Below are positions 17,289 through 25,844 of a stretch of 64,000 nucleotides of DNA, piece by piece. Numbering within the stretch: the first letter of the stretch is position 1; each line of letters starts with the position of its first letter. The notes below the pieces were generated by a model that was not told where the DNA came from, searched no databases, and saw only the letters and a list, made by a program, of their open reading frames with translations. This stretch comes from Fidelibacterota bacterium (GTDB lineage Bacteria > Pseudomonadota > Alphaproteobacteria > Rhodospirillales > Rhodospirillaceae). The DNA is taken from positions 112,352-176,351 of the forward strand of contig CANJPQ010000004.1 of NCBI GenBank assembly GCA_947476275.1, written 5' to 3'. The translations under genes and the position numbers were made by a program.

Positions 17289-17807
17289 GGGCTTTATGTG
17301 ACGGCGTTGCCCCTGCGCGTCAACGCACGGCCATTTGTGGTGCCGCTGCACCGGTCGCGGGTGCGGTGGCGCGGTGTTTTGTCCTCCGGATCGCGCAAAT
17401 TGTGGATAAGCCTCTGCATGACAGCCGTCATCGAGGCGAAACACGGCTGACACGTTCGCGCATGTGGTTTTGGGTCCGGGATATCCACGACTCCTGTGGA
17501 AAACTCTGTTGGTAAAGCGCGATCCCGACGCTGATGCTGTGAAACCACTGCAAAGCCGCGTTGTGCTCAAAAAAGCAGCACAATTTCTAGCTCATTGAAA
17601 ACATTGAATTATGCCTGCATACCGGCGCGAATCGGATGACGTCTCGCGGGTCGATTCGATCTGTCGCCCGACCAGCGGCACCCCTGTGCCGATGTGAACA
17701 ACTTTGCTTGACAGGGGGGTGCGCAAGTTCAAAGAGCGCGATTCGACCCCCTGAAATAGATGACGAATTTGGGTCGGCGGGAGCCCGCGCGGTGTGCAAC
17801 CGGCGCC
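17289..17807. other. 519-bp gene-free region with DnaA-type boxes, GANTC sites and hairpins
   Basis: No convincing gene. A perfect DnaA box (minus orientation, TGTGGATAA) lies at 17401-17409, a one-mismatch copy TGTGGAAAA at 17495-17503, and a poorer ATATCCACG at 17481-17489. GANTC sites lie at 17489, 17629, 17653 and 17740. An AT-rich segment spans about 17540-17615, unusual in this GC-rich window. CAGGGGG and CCCCCTG form a long-range stem around 17712-17752, enclosing a GCGC/GCGC pair. The region could be a uvrC control region, a structured 3' UTR of folB, or origin-like DNA. Confidence 0.5.
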
Positions 17808-18233
17808 TTAGGCGCGCGGACGCGCCCTTGGCGCAGCGAACCGTTCGATTTCCACGCCGACGCTGGCGGCATCGCTGAAGACGTCCAGCTTTTCCACCCG
17901 GACGCGTGCGGTGCGGCACTGGGGGTTCTGAAGGCAGACGGCCGCAATGCGCTCCGCCAGGGTCTCGACCAGGTTGATGTGGCCGTCATCCACAATCGCC
18001 CGGATCCGGGTGACGATGTCTTCGTAACACACCACATTTTCAAGGCGGTCGTTATGGCCGGCATCGTCTTCCGTCACGCCCAGGTCGACGTTGATCCGAA
18101 CCCGCTGGGTCCTGTCCTTCTCGTGGGCATGCACGCCGATCACGCAGGAAACGACGAGGTCGCGCACGAACACGTGCCGCAGGCCCGCGGCCGCGTCGGC
18201 GATCTTCAAAGGCTGAATTTTAGGAGCGTTCAT
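17808..18233 (-). CDS. folB: Dihydroneopterin aldolase
   Basis: 141 residues from ATG 18233, with GGAGGAG 13 bases upstream spanning the end of the SDR gene. The N-terminal block VRDLVVSCVIGVHAHEKDR, the VRINVDLGV strand, and the C-terminal VRVEKLDVFSDAASVGVEI match FolB. The enzyme cleaves dihydroneopterin to 6-hydroxymethyldihydropterin in folate synthesis. It follows a short-chain reductase of pteridine-reductase type, a recurrent pairing in Alphaproteobacteria. Confidence 0.92.
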   Translation of the reverse strand: MNAPKIQPLKIADAAAGLRHVFVRDLVVSCVIGVHAHEKDRTQRVRINVDLGVTEDDAGHNDRLENVVCYEDIVTRIRAIVDDGHINLVETLAERIAAVCLQNPQCRTARVRVEKLDVFSDAASVGVEIERFAAPRARPRA

Positions 18234-18240
18234 CTGCGCG

Positions 18241-19014
18241 TCACTCCTCCGGGGTCCCACCAGCCGGGACCTGGCCCCAGCCTAAATGCTGACCGCCATC
18301 GAGAGCTATCATCTGCCCGGTCATGGCAGGGGCGGCAAGGATGAATTCCGCAGCGTCGCAGATCTCTGCCGGCGTTGCGCCGCGCTGAAGCGGCATCGAG
18401 CCGGCGACGGCGTCGAACTGCGCCTGCGACTGCCGGGGGCTCGGCAGGGTCGGGCCGGGACCGATAGCGTTGACCCGGATGCGCGGCGCAAGGCTCATCG
18501 CAAGGGTTTGTGTGAGCGTCCACAGCCCCGCCTTGCTGACGGTGTAGGACACAAAATGGGGCGTCAGGTGCCAGACGCGTTCGTCGATGATGTTGATCAC
18601 CGCGCCGCGGCCCTCGGGCGGCAATTGCGCGGCGAAAGCCTGGGTGAGCAACACGGGCGCGCGCAGATTCACCGCGATATGCGAGTCCCATGATTCGGGC
18701 GTCAGCGTCGAAAGCTCGTCGCGCTCGAAGATCGATGCGTTGTTGATCAGGGCTCCGACGGGGCCAAGGGCTGCAACGCAGTCCGGGACAAGTCGCGCGG
18801 CCGCAGTAGGGTCGGCGAGTTCCGCGCGCAAGGCCGCCGCCCGGCCGCCGGCCTTCGTAATCTCGTTCACCACCGCGTCGGCCTCGGCGGAGGAGCCGTG
18901 GAAATGCACGCCCACCGCCCAGCCGGACCGGCCGAGCCGTTCCGCCAAGGCACGCCCGATCCGGCGTCCGGCGCCGGTGATCAGAACGGTTTTAGGGGTG
19001 ACAGCGAGAGGCAC
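18241..19014 (-). CDS. Short-chain dehydrogenase, likely pteridine/dihydromonapterin reductase (FolM-like)
   Basis: 257 residues from GTG 19014, chosen because AAGGAG sits 7 bases upstream; an upstream frame adds 16 unlikely residues. The TGAGRRIG cofactor motif has Arg-Arg after the Gly run, as in pteridine reductases and FolM. NNAS, the Tyr-x3-Lys dyad (YTVSK) and GPGPTLPS follow. Position directly before folB supports a pterin substrate and a role in tetrahydrofolate or tetrahydromonapterin reduction. The specificity is an inference; the SDR assignment is secure. Confidence 0.88.
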   Translation of the reverse strand: MPLAVTPKTVLITGAGRRIGRALAERLGRSGWAVGVHFHGSSAEADAVVNEITKAGGRAAALRAELADPTAAARLVPDCVAALGPVGALINNASIFERDELSTLTPESWDSHIAVNLRAPVLLTQAFAAQLPPEGRGAVINIIDERVWHLTPHFVSYTVSKAGLWTLTQTLAMSLAPRIRVNAIGPGPTLPSPRQSQAQFDAVAGSMPLQRGATPAEICDAAEFILAAPAMTGQMIALDGGQHLGWGQVPAGGTPEE

Positions 19015-19118
19015 GGGGCAACTCCTTGGCGGGCCTAGGTAGCGGTCGCCCGTCGGGGTCACAAGACCCTTCCGGCGTTTCGCGCGTTAAAGGTGCAGTC
19101 CAACTCTTGTGATTTCTC

Positions 19119-19301
19119 ATGACTGCATCCCATCCGCCCGGTCCGCCGCCAGGAGGTCGCGCTAAATCCACGCCTAAGCTGGCGTTTTTGCTATCCGCCG
19201 GCCTGATTTTGGCGTGGCTGCTCTACTTGTTGCTGACACCGGCACCGGTCCTGCCGCCACCCGCGACCCCGGCGATGCAAGTCCCCGCGCAAGCCTCCTA
19301 G
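19119..19301 (+). CDS. Possible small single-pass membrane protein
   Basis: 60 codons from ATG 19119. The product has a Pro/Gly-rich N-terminus, one hydrophobic helix at about residues 20-41 (LAFLLSAGLILAWLLYLLL), and a Pro/Ala-rich C-terminal tail. It sits divergent from the SDR gene and its last codon overlaps the stop of the minus-strand oxoprolinase gene. No clear ribosome-binding site is seen. The Pro-rich tail could be compositional chance in GC-rich DNA, but the clean membrane helix argues for a real gene. Confidence 0.4.
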   Translation: MTASHPPGPPPGGRAKSTPKLAFLLSAGLILAWLLYLLLTPAPVLPPPATPAMQVPAQAS

Positions 19302-22300
19302 GGTCCGAACCCGCCGCCGCCGGGTGTGGCAATGCTGATCGCATCCCCCGCGGCGATGCGCACCTCGTCCGTCGCCCTGAGGATTTCCCGCGCGCCGCTC
19401 GCGCGCAGGACGACGGTTTCTCCGGCAAGCCCGTCCCGGCCGCCCGCAAGGCCGAACGGATGGGTGCTGCGACGACCGGACAGGATCGCCGCCGTCATTG
19501 GCGCGCGAAACCGAATGGTGCGAATCACGCCATTCCCGCCGCGATGTGCGCCGCTGCCGCCCGAGTTCGGGCGCACACCGAAATGCTCCACGATGACCGG
19601 ATAGCGCTGTTCCAGAACTTCCGGATCGGTGAGGCGCGAGTTGGTCATGTGCGTCTGAACCGCATCGGCGCCATCGAAGGTCGGCCCGGCGCCGGCGCCG
19701 CCGCAGATGGTTTCGTAGTACTGGCGCTCCGCGTCGCCGAAGGTGAAATTGTTCATGGTGCCTTGGCTGGCGGCCAGCACACCCAACGCGCCATATAGCG
19801 CATCGCAGATGATCTGCGACGTTTCGACATTCCCTGCGACCACGGCCGCCAGCGGTTCGTTCGCACTGGGCTTTAGCATCGAGCTGTCCGGGATGATCAG
19901 CCTCAGGGGCCGCAAAAAGCCCTCGTTCATCGGGATGTCGTCAGCGACCAGTGTGCGGAAGACATACAGCACGGCTGCCACGCACACGCTCGACGGCGCA
20001 TTGAAATTGCCGGGCCGTTGAACCGAGGTGCCGGTGAAGTCGATCGTCGCCGTCCGGGCGGCGTGATCGATCGTCACCGCGACACTAATCTCCGCGCCGT
20101 CGTCCATCGGACAGATGAAGCTGCCGGATCTCAAGCGACCGAGCACCCGGCGCACGGCCTCCTCGGCGTGATCCTGGACGTTGCGCATTGCCGCGATCAC
20201 GGTTTCGCCGCCGAGTTCCGCGGCGACCCGGCGCAGCTCTGTGACGCCCTTCATGTTCGCCGCGACCTGGGCACGCAGATCGGCCAGATTCTGCTCCGGG
20301 CCGCGGCTCGGAAGCGGGCCTGCCATCAGCGCGTCGCGAATTGCGTCCTCTTGGAATACCCCGCCGCGGACAAGCACGAGCCCATCAAGCAGAACCCCTT
20401 CCTCCGCGAGGGTCCGGCTATTGGGCGGCATGGAACCCGGTGTGAGCCCGCCGACATCCGCATGATGTCCGCGCGAGGCCGTAAAGAATGCAGGCCTAGC
20501 ATCGCCGTCCAGAAACACCGGCGTGACCACGGTAATGTCGGGCAGATGCGTGCCGCCGGCGAAAGGATTGTTCAGTACAAAGCTGTCGCCCGCCTGCATC
20601 ACCGGATAGCGCGCCATCACCGCGCGCACGCTCTCGCCCATGGAGCCGAGGTGCACCGGGATATGCGGCGCATTGGCGATCAAGCGCCCTTCGCCGTCGA
20701 ACACGGCGCAGGAGAAGTCGAGACGCTCCTTGATGTTCACCGACTGGGCGGTGTTCTGCAGCACCGCGCCCATCTGCTCGGCGATTGACATGAACAGATT
20801 GTTGAAAAGCTCGATGCGTAAGGGATCGGCGGTATCGATCGCGCTCGCGCGACGCGGACGGATGCGTTTCAGCAATAGGTTGCCGCGGTCGTCGACGGTG
20901 GCTTCCCACCCATCCTCGACGATGGTTGTCGCCGTAGCTTCGGCAATGAGCGCTGGGCCGGCGATACGCTGATCGCGTGCGAGTGTTTCGCGCCGATAGA
21001 TCGGCATCCCGAAGTTCGCCGCCGGTGTGCCCGGCGTATCCGCGGACAAGAACGGATCGGATTTCGCGCCGCCACCGAAGGCCTCAACCTCTGCCATCGC
21101 GCACAGCAAAGGGCGGTCCATCGTGAAGCCGAACTGTGCCAGATGCGCGGCCGTGAAGGCCGCGGCGACCTCGTTCGCCGTGCCGAAGCCAACGACAAGA
21201 GAAGAATCCGTTCCGGCATAGCGGACATGAACACGACGGATCGTCGTCGTTCCGTTCACGCCCTGGGCGGCCACGGCGGCAGCCGCTTCGCGTGCCAGCT
21301 TGCCGACAATTCCATTGATCTCCTTGCTTTCGAGCGGCAGGTCGATGGACATCTCGCGGATGACGCGCAGTGGTGCGAGCCCGATGCCGTAGGCCGACAA
21401 CGCGCCGGCCAAAGGGTGGATCAGGATTTGCGTCATGCCCAACGCGTCCGCGACGCGGGTGGCATGCTGACCGCCTGCGCCGCCGAAGCAGGCGAGGGTG
21501 TAGGTCGTCACATCGAAGCCGCGCTCCACGGTGATCTTGCGGATTGCACGCGCCATGTTGTCGACGGCGATGGCGAGGAAGCCCTCCGCCAATTCTTCCG
21601 GCGTGCGCTTGCGGCCGCTTGCTGCGGCCACATGGTCCGCGAGGGCTGCGAATTTCCGCCGTACGGCGGCCACGTCGAGCGGTGCATCTGCGCGCGGCCC
21701 GAACACCTTCGGAAAGAACTCTGGCTGGATGCGCCCCAGCAGTACGTTTGCATCGGTCACGGTCAACGGACCGTCATGGCCATAGGCGGCGGGCCCCGGG
21801 TTGGCGCCGGCGGATTCAGGGCCGACGCGGAATCGATGCCCATCGAAGATCAGCAGCGATCCGCCGCCCGCTGCGACCGTATGGACCTGTAGCATCGGCG
21901 CGCGCAGGCGCACGCCCGCGACCATGGTGTCGAAGGTGCGCTCGTAATCGCCCGCCACATGGCACACGTCCGTCGATGTGCCGCCCATATCGAAGCCGAT
22001 GATGCGAGAGTGGCCCGCCGCGCGCGCGGTTTCCGCAGCACCGATCACACCGCCGGCCGGCCCGGACAGCACCGCATCCTTGCCGCGCACGCGGTCGGCT
22101 TCGGCGAGCCCGCCGTTGGACTGCATCACGAGAAGCTTCGTGCCGCCGATATCCGCGCTGAGTTGATCGACGTAGCGACGCAGGACCGGTGAGAGATACG
22201 CATCTGCGACCGTCGTGTCGCCGCGTGGCACCAGTTTCACCAGCGGGCTGACGGCGTGAGAAGCGGAAACTTGCGTAAACCCGATCTCCTGCGCGATCTG

Positions 22301-22840
22301 CGCCACCGCAGCCTCGTGCGCCGGATAGCGATATCCATGCATCAACACGATCGCGACGGCGCGCAAGCCGGTGTCATAAGCATCTTGCAGGAGACGGCGC
22401 GTCGCGCGCTCGTCGAGTTCGCGCAGGACTGTACCGTCCGCTGCCACCCGCTCTGGAATCTCCACCGCACGGCTGTAGAGCATCGGTGTGCGGATGATAT
22501 TCAGATCGAACAGGCGCGGCCGCGCCTGGGTGCCGATCAATAGGGCGTCGGCGTGCCCGGCGGTGATGGCGAGTAGGGTCGGCATGCCCTTGCGCTCCAG
22601 CAGCGCATTGGTGGCCACCGTGGTCCCAAGTTTGATGGCGTCCACGGCTGCGCCAGGAAACGCGCCCGTCGTATCGACGCCTGCGTCCGCCAGCAGCGCG
22701 CGAATCCCGCGCAAGGCCGCATCGCCCGGGAGGTGCGGGGTCTCGGACAGCTCCTTGCGGACCTGAATCCGGCCATCGGGGCCCTTTGCCACGATATCCG
22801 TGAACGTACCCCCGCGGTCGATCCAGAACTGCCATCCCAT
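19298..22840 (-). CDS. 5-oxoprolinase-type hydantoinase A/B fusion
   Basis: 1180 residues. The N-terminal half is hydantoinase A/oxoprolinase-like: FWIDRGGTFTDIVA at residue 5 and FDMGGTSTDV near 290, both actin-like ATPase phosphate loops. The C-terminal half (from about residue 680) is HyuB-like, with NAPHIPVHLGSMGE and NNPFAGGTHLPD. The single-chain order matches ATP-dependent 5-oxoprolinase, which opens pyroglutamate to glutamate. Hydantoinase or acetophenone-carboxylase relatives are the alternatives. It stands alone; the upstream region is shared with feoABC in divergent orientation. Confidence 0.9.
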   Translation of the reverse strand: MGWQFWIDRGGTFTDIVAKGPDGRIQVRKELSETPHLPGDAALRGIRALLADAGVDTTGAFPGAAVDAIKLGTTVATNALLERKGMPTLLAITAGHADALLIGTQARPRLFDLNIIRTPMLYSRAVEIPERVAADGTVLRELDERATRRLLQDAYDTGLRAVAIVLMHGYRYPAHEAAVAQIAQEIGFTQVSASHAVSPLVKLVPRGDTTVADAYLSPVLRRYVDQLSADIGGTKLLVMQSNGGLAEADRVRGKDAVLSGPAGGVIGAAETARAAGHSRIIGFDMGGTSTDVCHVAGDYERTFDTMVAGVRLRAPMLQVHTVAAGGGSLLIFDGHRFRVGPESAGANPGPAAYGHDGPLTVTDANVLLGRIQPEFFPKVFGPRADAPLDVAAVRRKFAALADHVAAASGRKRTPEELAEGFLAIAVDNMARAIRKITVERGFDVTTYTLACFGGAGGQHATRVADALGMTQILIHPLAGALSAYGIGLAPLRVIREMSIDLPLESKEINGIVGKLAREAAAAVAAQGVNGTTTIRRVHVRYAGTDSSLVVGFGTANEVAAAFTAAHLAQFGFTMDRPLLCAMAEVEAFGGGAKSDPFLSADTPGTPAANFGMPIYRRETLARDQRIAGPALIAEATATTIVEDGWEATVDDRGNLLLKRIRPRRASAIDTADPLRIELFNNLFMSIAEQMGAVLQNTAQSVNIKERLDFSCAVFDGEGRLIANAPHIPVHLGSMGESVRAVMARYPVMQAGDSFVLNNPFAGGTHLPDITVVTPVFLDGDARPAFFTASRGHHADVGGLTPGSMPPNSRTLAEEGVLLDGLVLVRGGVFQEDAIRDALMAGPLPSRGPEQNLADLRAQVAANMKGVTELRRVAAELGGETVIAAMRNVQDHAEEAVRRVLGRLRSGSFICPMDDGAEISVAVTIDHAARTATIDFTGTSVQRPGNFNAPSSVCVAAVLYVFRTLVADDIPMNEGFLRPLRLIIPDSSMLKPSANEPLAAVVAGNVETSQIICDALYGALGVLAASQGTMNNFTFGDAERQYYETICGGAGAGPTFDGADAVQTHMTNSRLTDPEVLEQRYPVIVEHFGVRPNSGGSGAHRGGNGVIRTIRFRAPMTAAILSGRRSTHPFGLAGGRDGLAGETVVLRASGAREILRATDEVRIAAGDAISIATPGGGGFGP

Positions 22841-22907
22841 ATAAAATCTTGATATTTCAGAGTGTTAAGTGGCAGTCGCTGGGCGATGCCTTAAAAGATA
22901 GTGCCGC

Positions 22908-22921
22908 TTGACCCCGGTCAA
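22908..22921. promoter_or_regulatory. Consensus FNR/FixK-type operator upstream of feoABC
   Basis: TTGACCCCGGTCAA matches the FNR/FixK/FnrL consensus TTGA-N6-TCAA at all eight defined bases, with extended arms TTGACC/GGTCAA around a central CC. It lies about 96 bp (centre) before the feoA ATG and 68 bp before the oxoprolinase start on the other strand. FNR-type activation of ferrous-iron uptake under low oxygen is known in E. coli and fits here. No FNR-family gene is in this window. Confidence 0.7.
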
Positions 22922-22937
22922 TGCACAATTGCCACTT

Positions 22938-22956
22938 GCGAACAATTCTCACTATC
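22938..22956. promoter_or_regulatory. Fur-box-like sequence upstream of feoABC
   Basis: GCGAACAATTCTCACTATC matches the 19-bp Fur consensus GATAATGATAATCATTATC at 12 positions, counted by eye, including the right-hand TCAxTATC half. It lies 17 bp downstream of the FNR-type box and 55 bp before the feoA ATG, where a repressor would block initiation. Alphaproteobacterial Fur, Mur or Irr proteins recognise variants of this site, so the binding protein is uncertain. Confidence 0.5.
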
Positions 22957-23010
22957 AATACTTAATCCATAGCGCAGGTGCCGGGCCGATTGTCGGCCCA
23001 CAGGACCCAG

Positions 23011-23271
23011 ATGCAAGCCCGTCTAAATCTCGGCCAGCTCAAAGTCGGCGACACGGTCCGCGTCGTTGGCCTGGACAAGGCCGATCGCTCGTACCGTGAA
23101 AAGCTGCTGGCCTTCGGCCTGACGCCGGGGACCCTCGTTTCCATCGAGCGCGTGGCGCCGTTGGGCGATCCGCTGGAAATACGCGTGCGCGGCTTCGCGC
23201 TGTCCTTGCGGCGTGGTGAGGCCGCTGCCGTAGCGGTTGAACGCTGCAACGTAGCCGCTGACACGCCATGA
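23011..23271 (+). CDS. feoA: Ferrous iron transport protein A
   Basis: 86 residues from ATG 23011; an upstream in-frame start at 22978 adds 11 atypical residues. It shows the SH3-like FeoA pattern: LGQLKVGDTVRVVGL, REKLLAFGLTPGTLVSIERVAPLGDP, then LRRGEAAAVAVE. FeoA is a small cytosolic partner that assists FeoB. Its stop overlaps the feoB start (ATGA), so the two are translationally coupled. Confidence 0.92.
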   Translation: MQARLNLGQLKVGDTVRVVGLDKADRSYREKLLAFGLTPGTLVSIERVAPLGDPLEIRVRGFALSLRRGEAAAVAVERCNVAADTP

Positions 23272-25580
23272 ACGCCTCAACCACTTCTCAGACGCCGCGT
23301 ATTGCCGTCGTCGGCAATCCGAACTGTGGCAAGACGTCACTGTTCAATGCGCTCACCGGTGCGCATCAGCGTGTGGGCAATTGGCCCGGCGTAACCGTCG
23401 ACCGCAAGGAAGGCCAATATCGCCACGATGGTCATACCTTCCAGGTCGTCGATCTGCCGGGTGTGTATACCCTCGGCGTTGCGATCGGTACCGGCTCGAT
23501 GGATGAGCGCATCGCGCGCGATTACATCGCCAGCCGCGAAGCTGACCTGATCATCAACATCCTCGACGCCGCCAACCTGGAGCGGAACCTTTACCTCACC
23601 ACCCAACTCGTCGACATGCAGGTGCCGATGCTGGTGGTGCTGAATATGATGGACGCGGCGCGCGACGCAGGCCTGCGGATCGACCTCGGCGCGCTCGCCC
23701 GCCGCTTGGGCGTACCGGTCGTCGGCGTTGTTGCGACCACGGGCGAAGGTGTGGAGGCGCTCAAGACGGCAATTGCCCAAGCTGCCAATGATGCCCCGGT
23801 CCCGCGCGACGCCGTGCAGTATCCGCCGGCGGTGCTGCGCGCAGTCGAAACGATGGCGCAGCAGGTGGAAGCGGTGGCCGCGCAATACCGTTGGCCCGCC
23901 CGGTGGCTGGCGCTGAAGCTGTTGGAGGACGACGCCGGCCTCACGGCATTGGTGGCGTCCAGCGTGCGTGATCGCATCGCTGCAGCGCAGGAGGCGATCG
24001 CCGCGGAAATCGGCGAGGATGCGGACATCGTCATCGCCGATGCGCGTTACACTGCGGCCCACGACCTCGTAGAGGCCGCAGTCGAGCGGCGCGGTCGCGC
24101 GAGCCGTACGATTACGGATCGTATCGATACGGTGGTGCTGAACCGGGTGCTCGGCATTCCGATCTTTCTCGCCGTCATGTACCTGATGTTCCTGTTCACA
24201 ATCAGCCTCGGCGGTGCATTCCAGGAATTCTTCGACATCTTCACCAGCACAGTGCTGGTGGAAGGCCTCGGCCGGGGCATGACCTCTTTTGGCCTTCCGG
24301 ACTGGCTGGTCACCATCGTTGCCAAAGGCGCGGGTGGCGGTGTCACAACTGTGTCCACCTTCATCCCGATCATTGGCTTCCTGTTCCTGTTCCTCTCTGT
24401 GCTGGAGGATACGGGCTATATGGCGCGCGCTGCCTTCGTGATGGATCGCTTCATGAAGGGGCTCGGCCTGCCGGGCAAATCCTTCGTCCCAATGATGGTC
24501 GGTTTCGGATGCACCGTGCCTGCCGTGATGGCGACCCGTACGCTCGAGAACCAGCGCGACCGGGTGCTCACGGCGGTCATGTCGCACTTCATGTCCTGCG
24601 GCGCGCGCCTACCGGTGTTCGCCCTGTTCGCGGCGGCCTTCTTCGCGACCGGCGCACAGAACGTTGTGTTTGCGCTGTATCTGCTGGGTATCGTCTTCGC
24701 GGTGATCACCGGCCTCCTGCTCAAGGGCACCGTGCTTTCGGGCCAATCTGCGCCGTTCCTGATGGAGTTGCCGCTCTATCACATGCCCACCCTTCGTGGC
24801 GTCCTGATCCGCACGTGGGAGCGCCTGAAGGCCTTCGTGTTCAAGGCCGGCAAGTTCATCGTCATGGTGGCGATCGTGCTGACCTGCTTGAACTCGCTCG
24901 GCCGTGACGGCAGCTTCGGCAACGAGAACACCGAGAACTCGGTCCTGGCCACGATCGCCAAAAGTATGTCGCCCGTGTTCCAGCCCATGGGCGTGCGCGA
25001 AGAGAACTGGCCCGCGTCGGTCGGCTTGATCACCGGCATCTTCGCCAAGGAAGTGGTCGTCGGCACGCTGGACTCTCTCTACACCCAAATGGCCGGTGAC
25101 GCGGGCAGCAAAGAAGATGCCTGGACCTTCGCGGGTCGTATCGGCGACGCATTTGCCACCATCCCCACCAACCTCGTCGCCCTGGCGGACAAGGTGCTCG
25201 ATCCGTTGGGCGTGGATGTCGCCGTACACGACGCGGACGAGCACAAGGCGTCCACATCTATGGGCGAGATGGCGAAGCACTTCGACGGACAACTCGGCGC
25301 ATTCGCCTACCTGCTGGTGATCCTGTTGTATTCGCCGTGCATGTCTGCGCTGTCGGCCTACTACCGCGAGCTTTCGGCGCGCTGGATGGTGTTCGTCGCG
25401 GTCTATTCCACGACGCTGGCCTACAGCATCGGTGTGCTGACCTACCAGATCGGGACCTTCGCGCGGCATCCCGGCCAGTCGGCCGTTTGGATCGGCGGCG
25501 TGTTAGCGGCGTTGCTGATCGGTGCGATCATGCTCGCCGTGAGCGGCCGCAAGTCCGCGGCGCCCCTCCCGTTGGAATGA
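23268..25580 (+). CDS. feoB: Ferrous iron transporter FeoB
   Basis: 770 residues. The N-terminal G-domain has the P-loop GNPNCGKTS (16-24), DLPG (62-65) and NMMD (126-129, a variant of NKxD). A helical GDI-like domain follows, then the membrane part with the conserved gate segments around PMMVGFGCTVPAVMATR and SCGARLPVFALF, and a second gate with LITGIFAKEVVVGTL. It imports Fe2+ across the inner membrane. Flanked tightly by feoA and feoC, it belongs to a complete three-gene operon behind FNR- and Fur-like sites. Confidence 0.97.
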   Translation: MNASTTSQTPRIAVVGNPNCGKTSLFNALTGAHQRVGNWPGVTVDRKEGQYRHDGHTFQVVDLPGVYTLGVAIGTGSMDERIARDYIASREADLIINILDAANLERNLYLTTQLVDMQVPMLVVLNMMDAARDAGLRIDLGALARRLGVPVVGVVATTGEGVEALKTAIAQAANDAPVPRDAVQYPPAVLRAVETMAQQVEAVAAQYRWPARWLALKLLEDDAGLTALVASSVRDRIAAAQEAIAAEIGEDADIVIADARYTAAHDLVEAAVERRGRASRTITDRIDTVVLNRVLGIPIFLAVMYLMFLFTISLGGAFQEFFDIFTSTVLVEGLGRGMTSFGLPDWLVTIVAKGAGGGVTTVSTFIPIIGFLFLFLSVLEDTGYMARAAFVMDRFMKGLGLPGKSFVPMMVGFGCTVPAVMATRTLENQRDRVLTAVMSHFMSCGARLPVFALFAAAFFATGAQNVVFALYLLGIVFAVITGLLLKGTVLSGQSAPFLMELPLYHMPTLRGVLIRTWERLKAFVFKAGKFIVMVAIVLTCLNSLGRDGSFGNENTENSVLATIAKSMSPVFQPMGVREENWPASVGLITGIFAKEVVVGTLDSLYTQMAGDAGSKEDAWTFAGRIGDAFATIPTNLVALADKVLDPLGVDVAVHDADEHKASTSMGEMAKHFDGQLGAFAYLLVILLYSPCMSALSAYYRELSARWMVFVAVYSTTLAYSIGVLTYQIGTFARHPGQSAVWIGGVLAALLIGAIMLAVSGRKSAAPLPLE

Positions 25581-25583
25581 GCC

Positions 25584-25838
25584 ATGCTGCTCACTGACGT
25601 AAAGAGCTATCTCGCGGCCTGCGGCCAAGCCTCGCTCGATGACTTGGCCAAGCGCTTCACGATGGACCCGCAGGCCATGAAGGGCATCCTCGACACCTGG
25701 ATCGCCAAGGGCCGCGCGCGCCGCGTCAGCGACCGGCTGCCCTGCGGCAGTTGCGGCAAATGCGAGTCTTCCAAGACCGACATCTATGAATGGGTCGGCG
25801 CCAGCAGCCGCGCACCGACGCGTCCTTGCGGGAGTTAG
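25584..25838 (+). CDS. feoC: FeoC-like winged-helix protein with cysteine cluster
   Basis: 84 residues starting 3 bp after feoB. Residues 1-50 form a winged-helix pattern (LDDLAKRFTMDPQAMKGILDTWIAKGRARRV). The wing carries Cys 54, 57 and 60 in CGSCGKC, with further Cys at 13 and 82. In Klebsiella FeoC the wing cysteines bind an oxygen-sensitive Fe-S cluster that controls FeoB stability. Spacing here is CxxCxxC, tighter than the enterobacterial form. It converges on the DUF1501 gene with only 6 bp between stops. Confidence 0.85.
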   Translation: MLLTDVKSYLAACGQASLDDLAKRFTMDPQAMKGILDTWIAKGRARRVSDRLPCGSCGKCESSKTDIYEWVGASSRAPTRPCGS

Positions 25839-25844
25839 GCCCGT

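Noticed and set aside
15378..17450. Long plus-strand open frames opposite uvrC
   Set aside because: uvrC is certain on the other strand; the antisense products have no recognisable domain.
17700..17755. tRNA-like T-arm pattern (GCGATTCGACCCCC)
   Set aside because: No acceptor stem, D-arm or anticodon arm can be placed around it; the match is only to a short T-loop-like string.
23337..25469. Long antisense frames opposite feoB
   Set aside because: They have no start signal, no known domain and His/Arg-rich composition. feoB is certain in this place.
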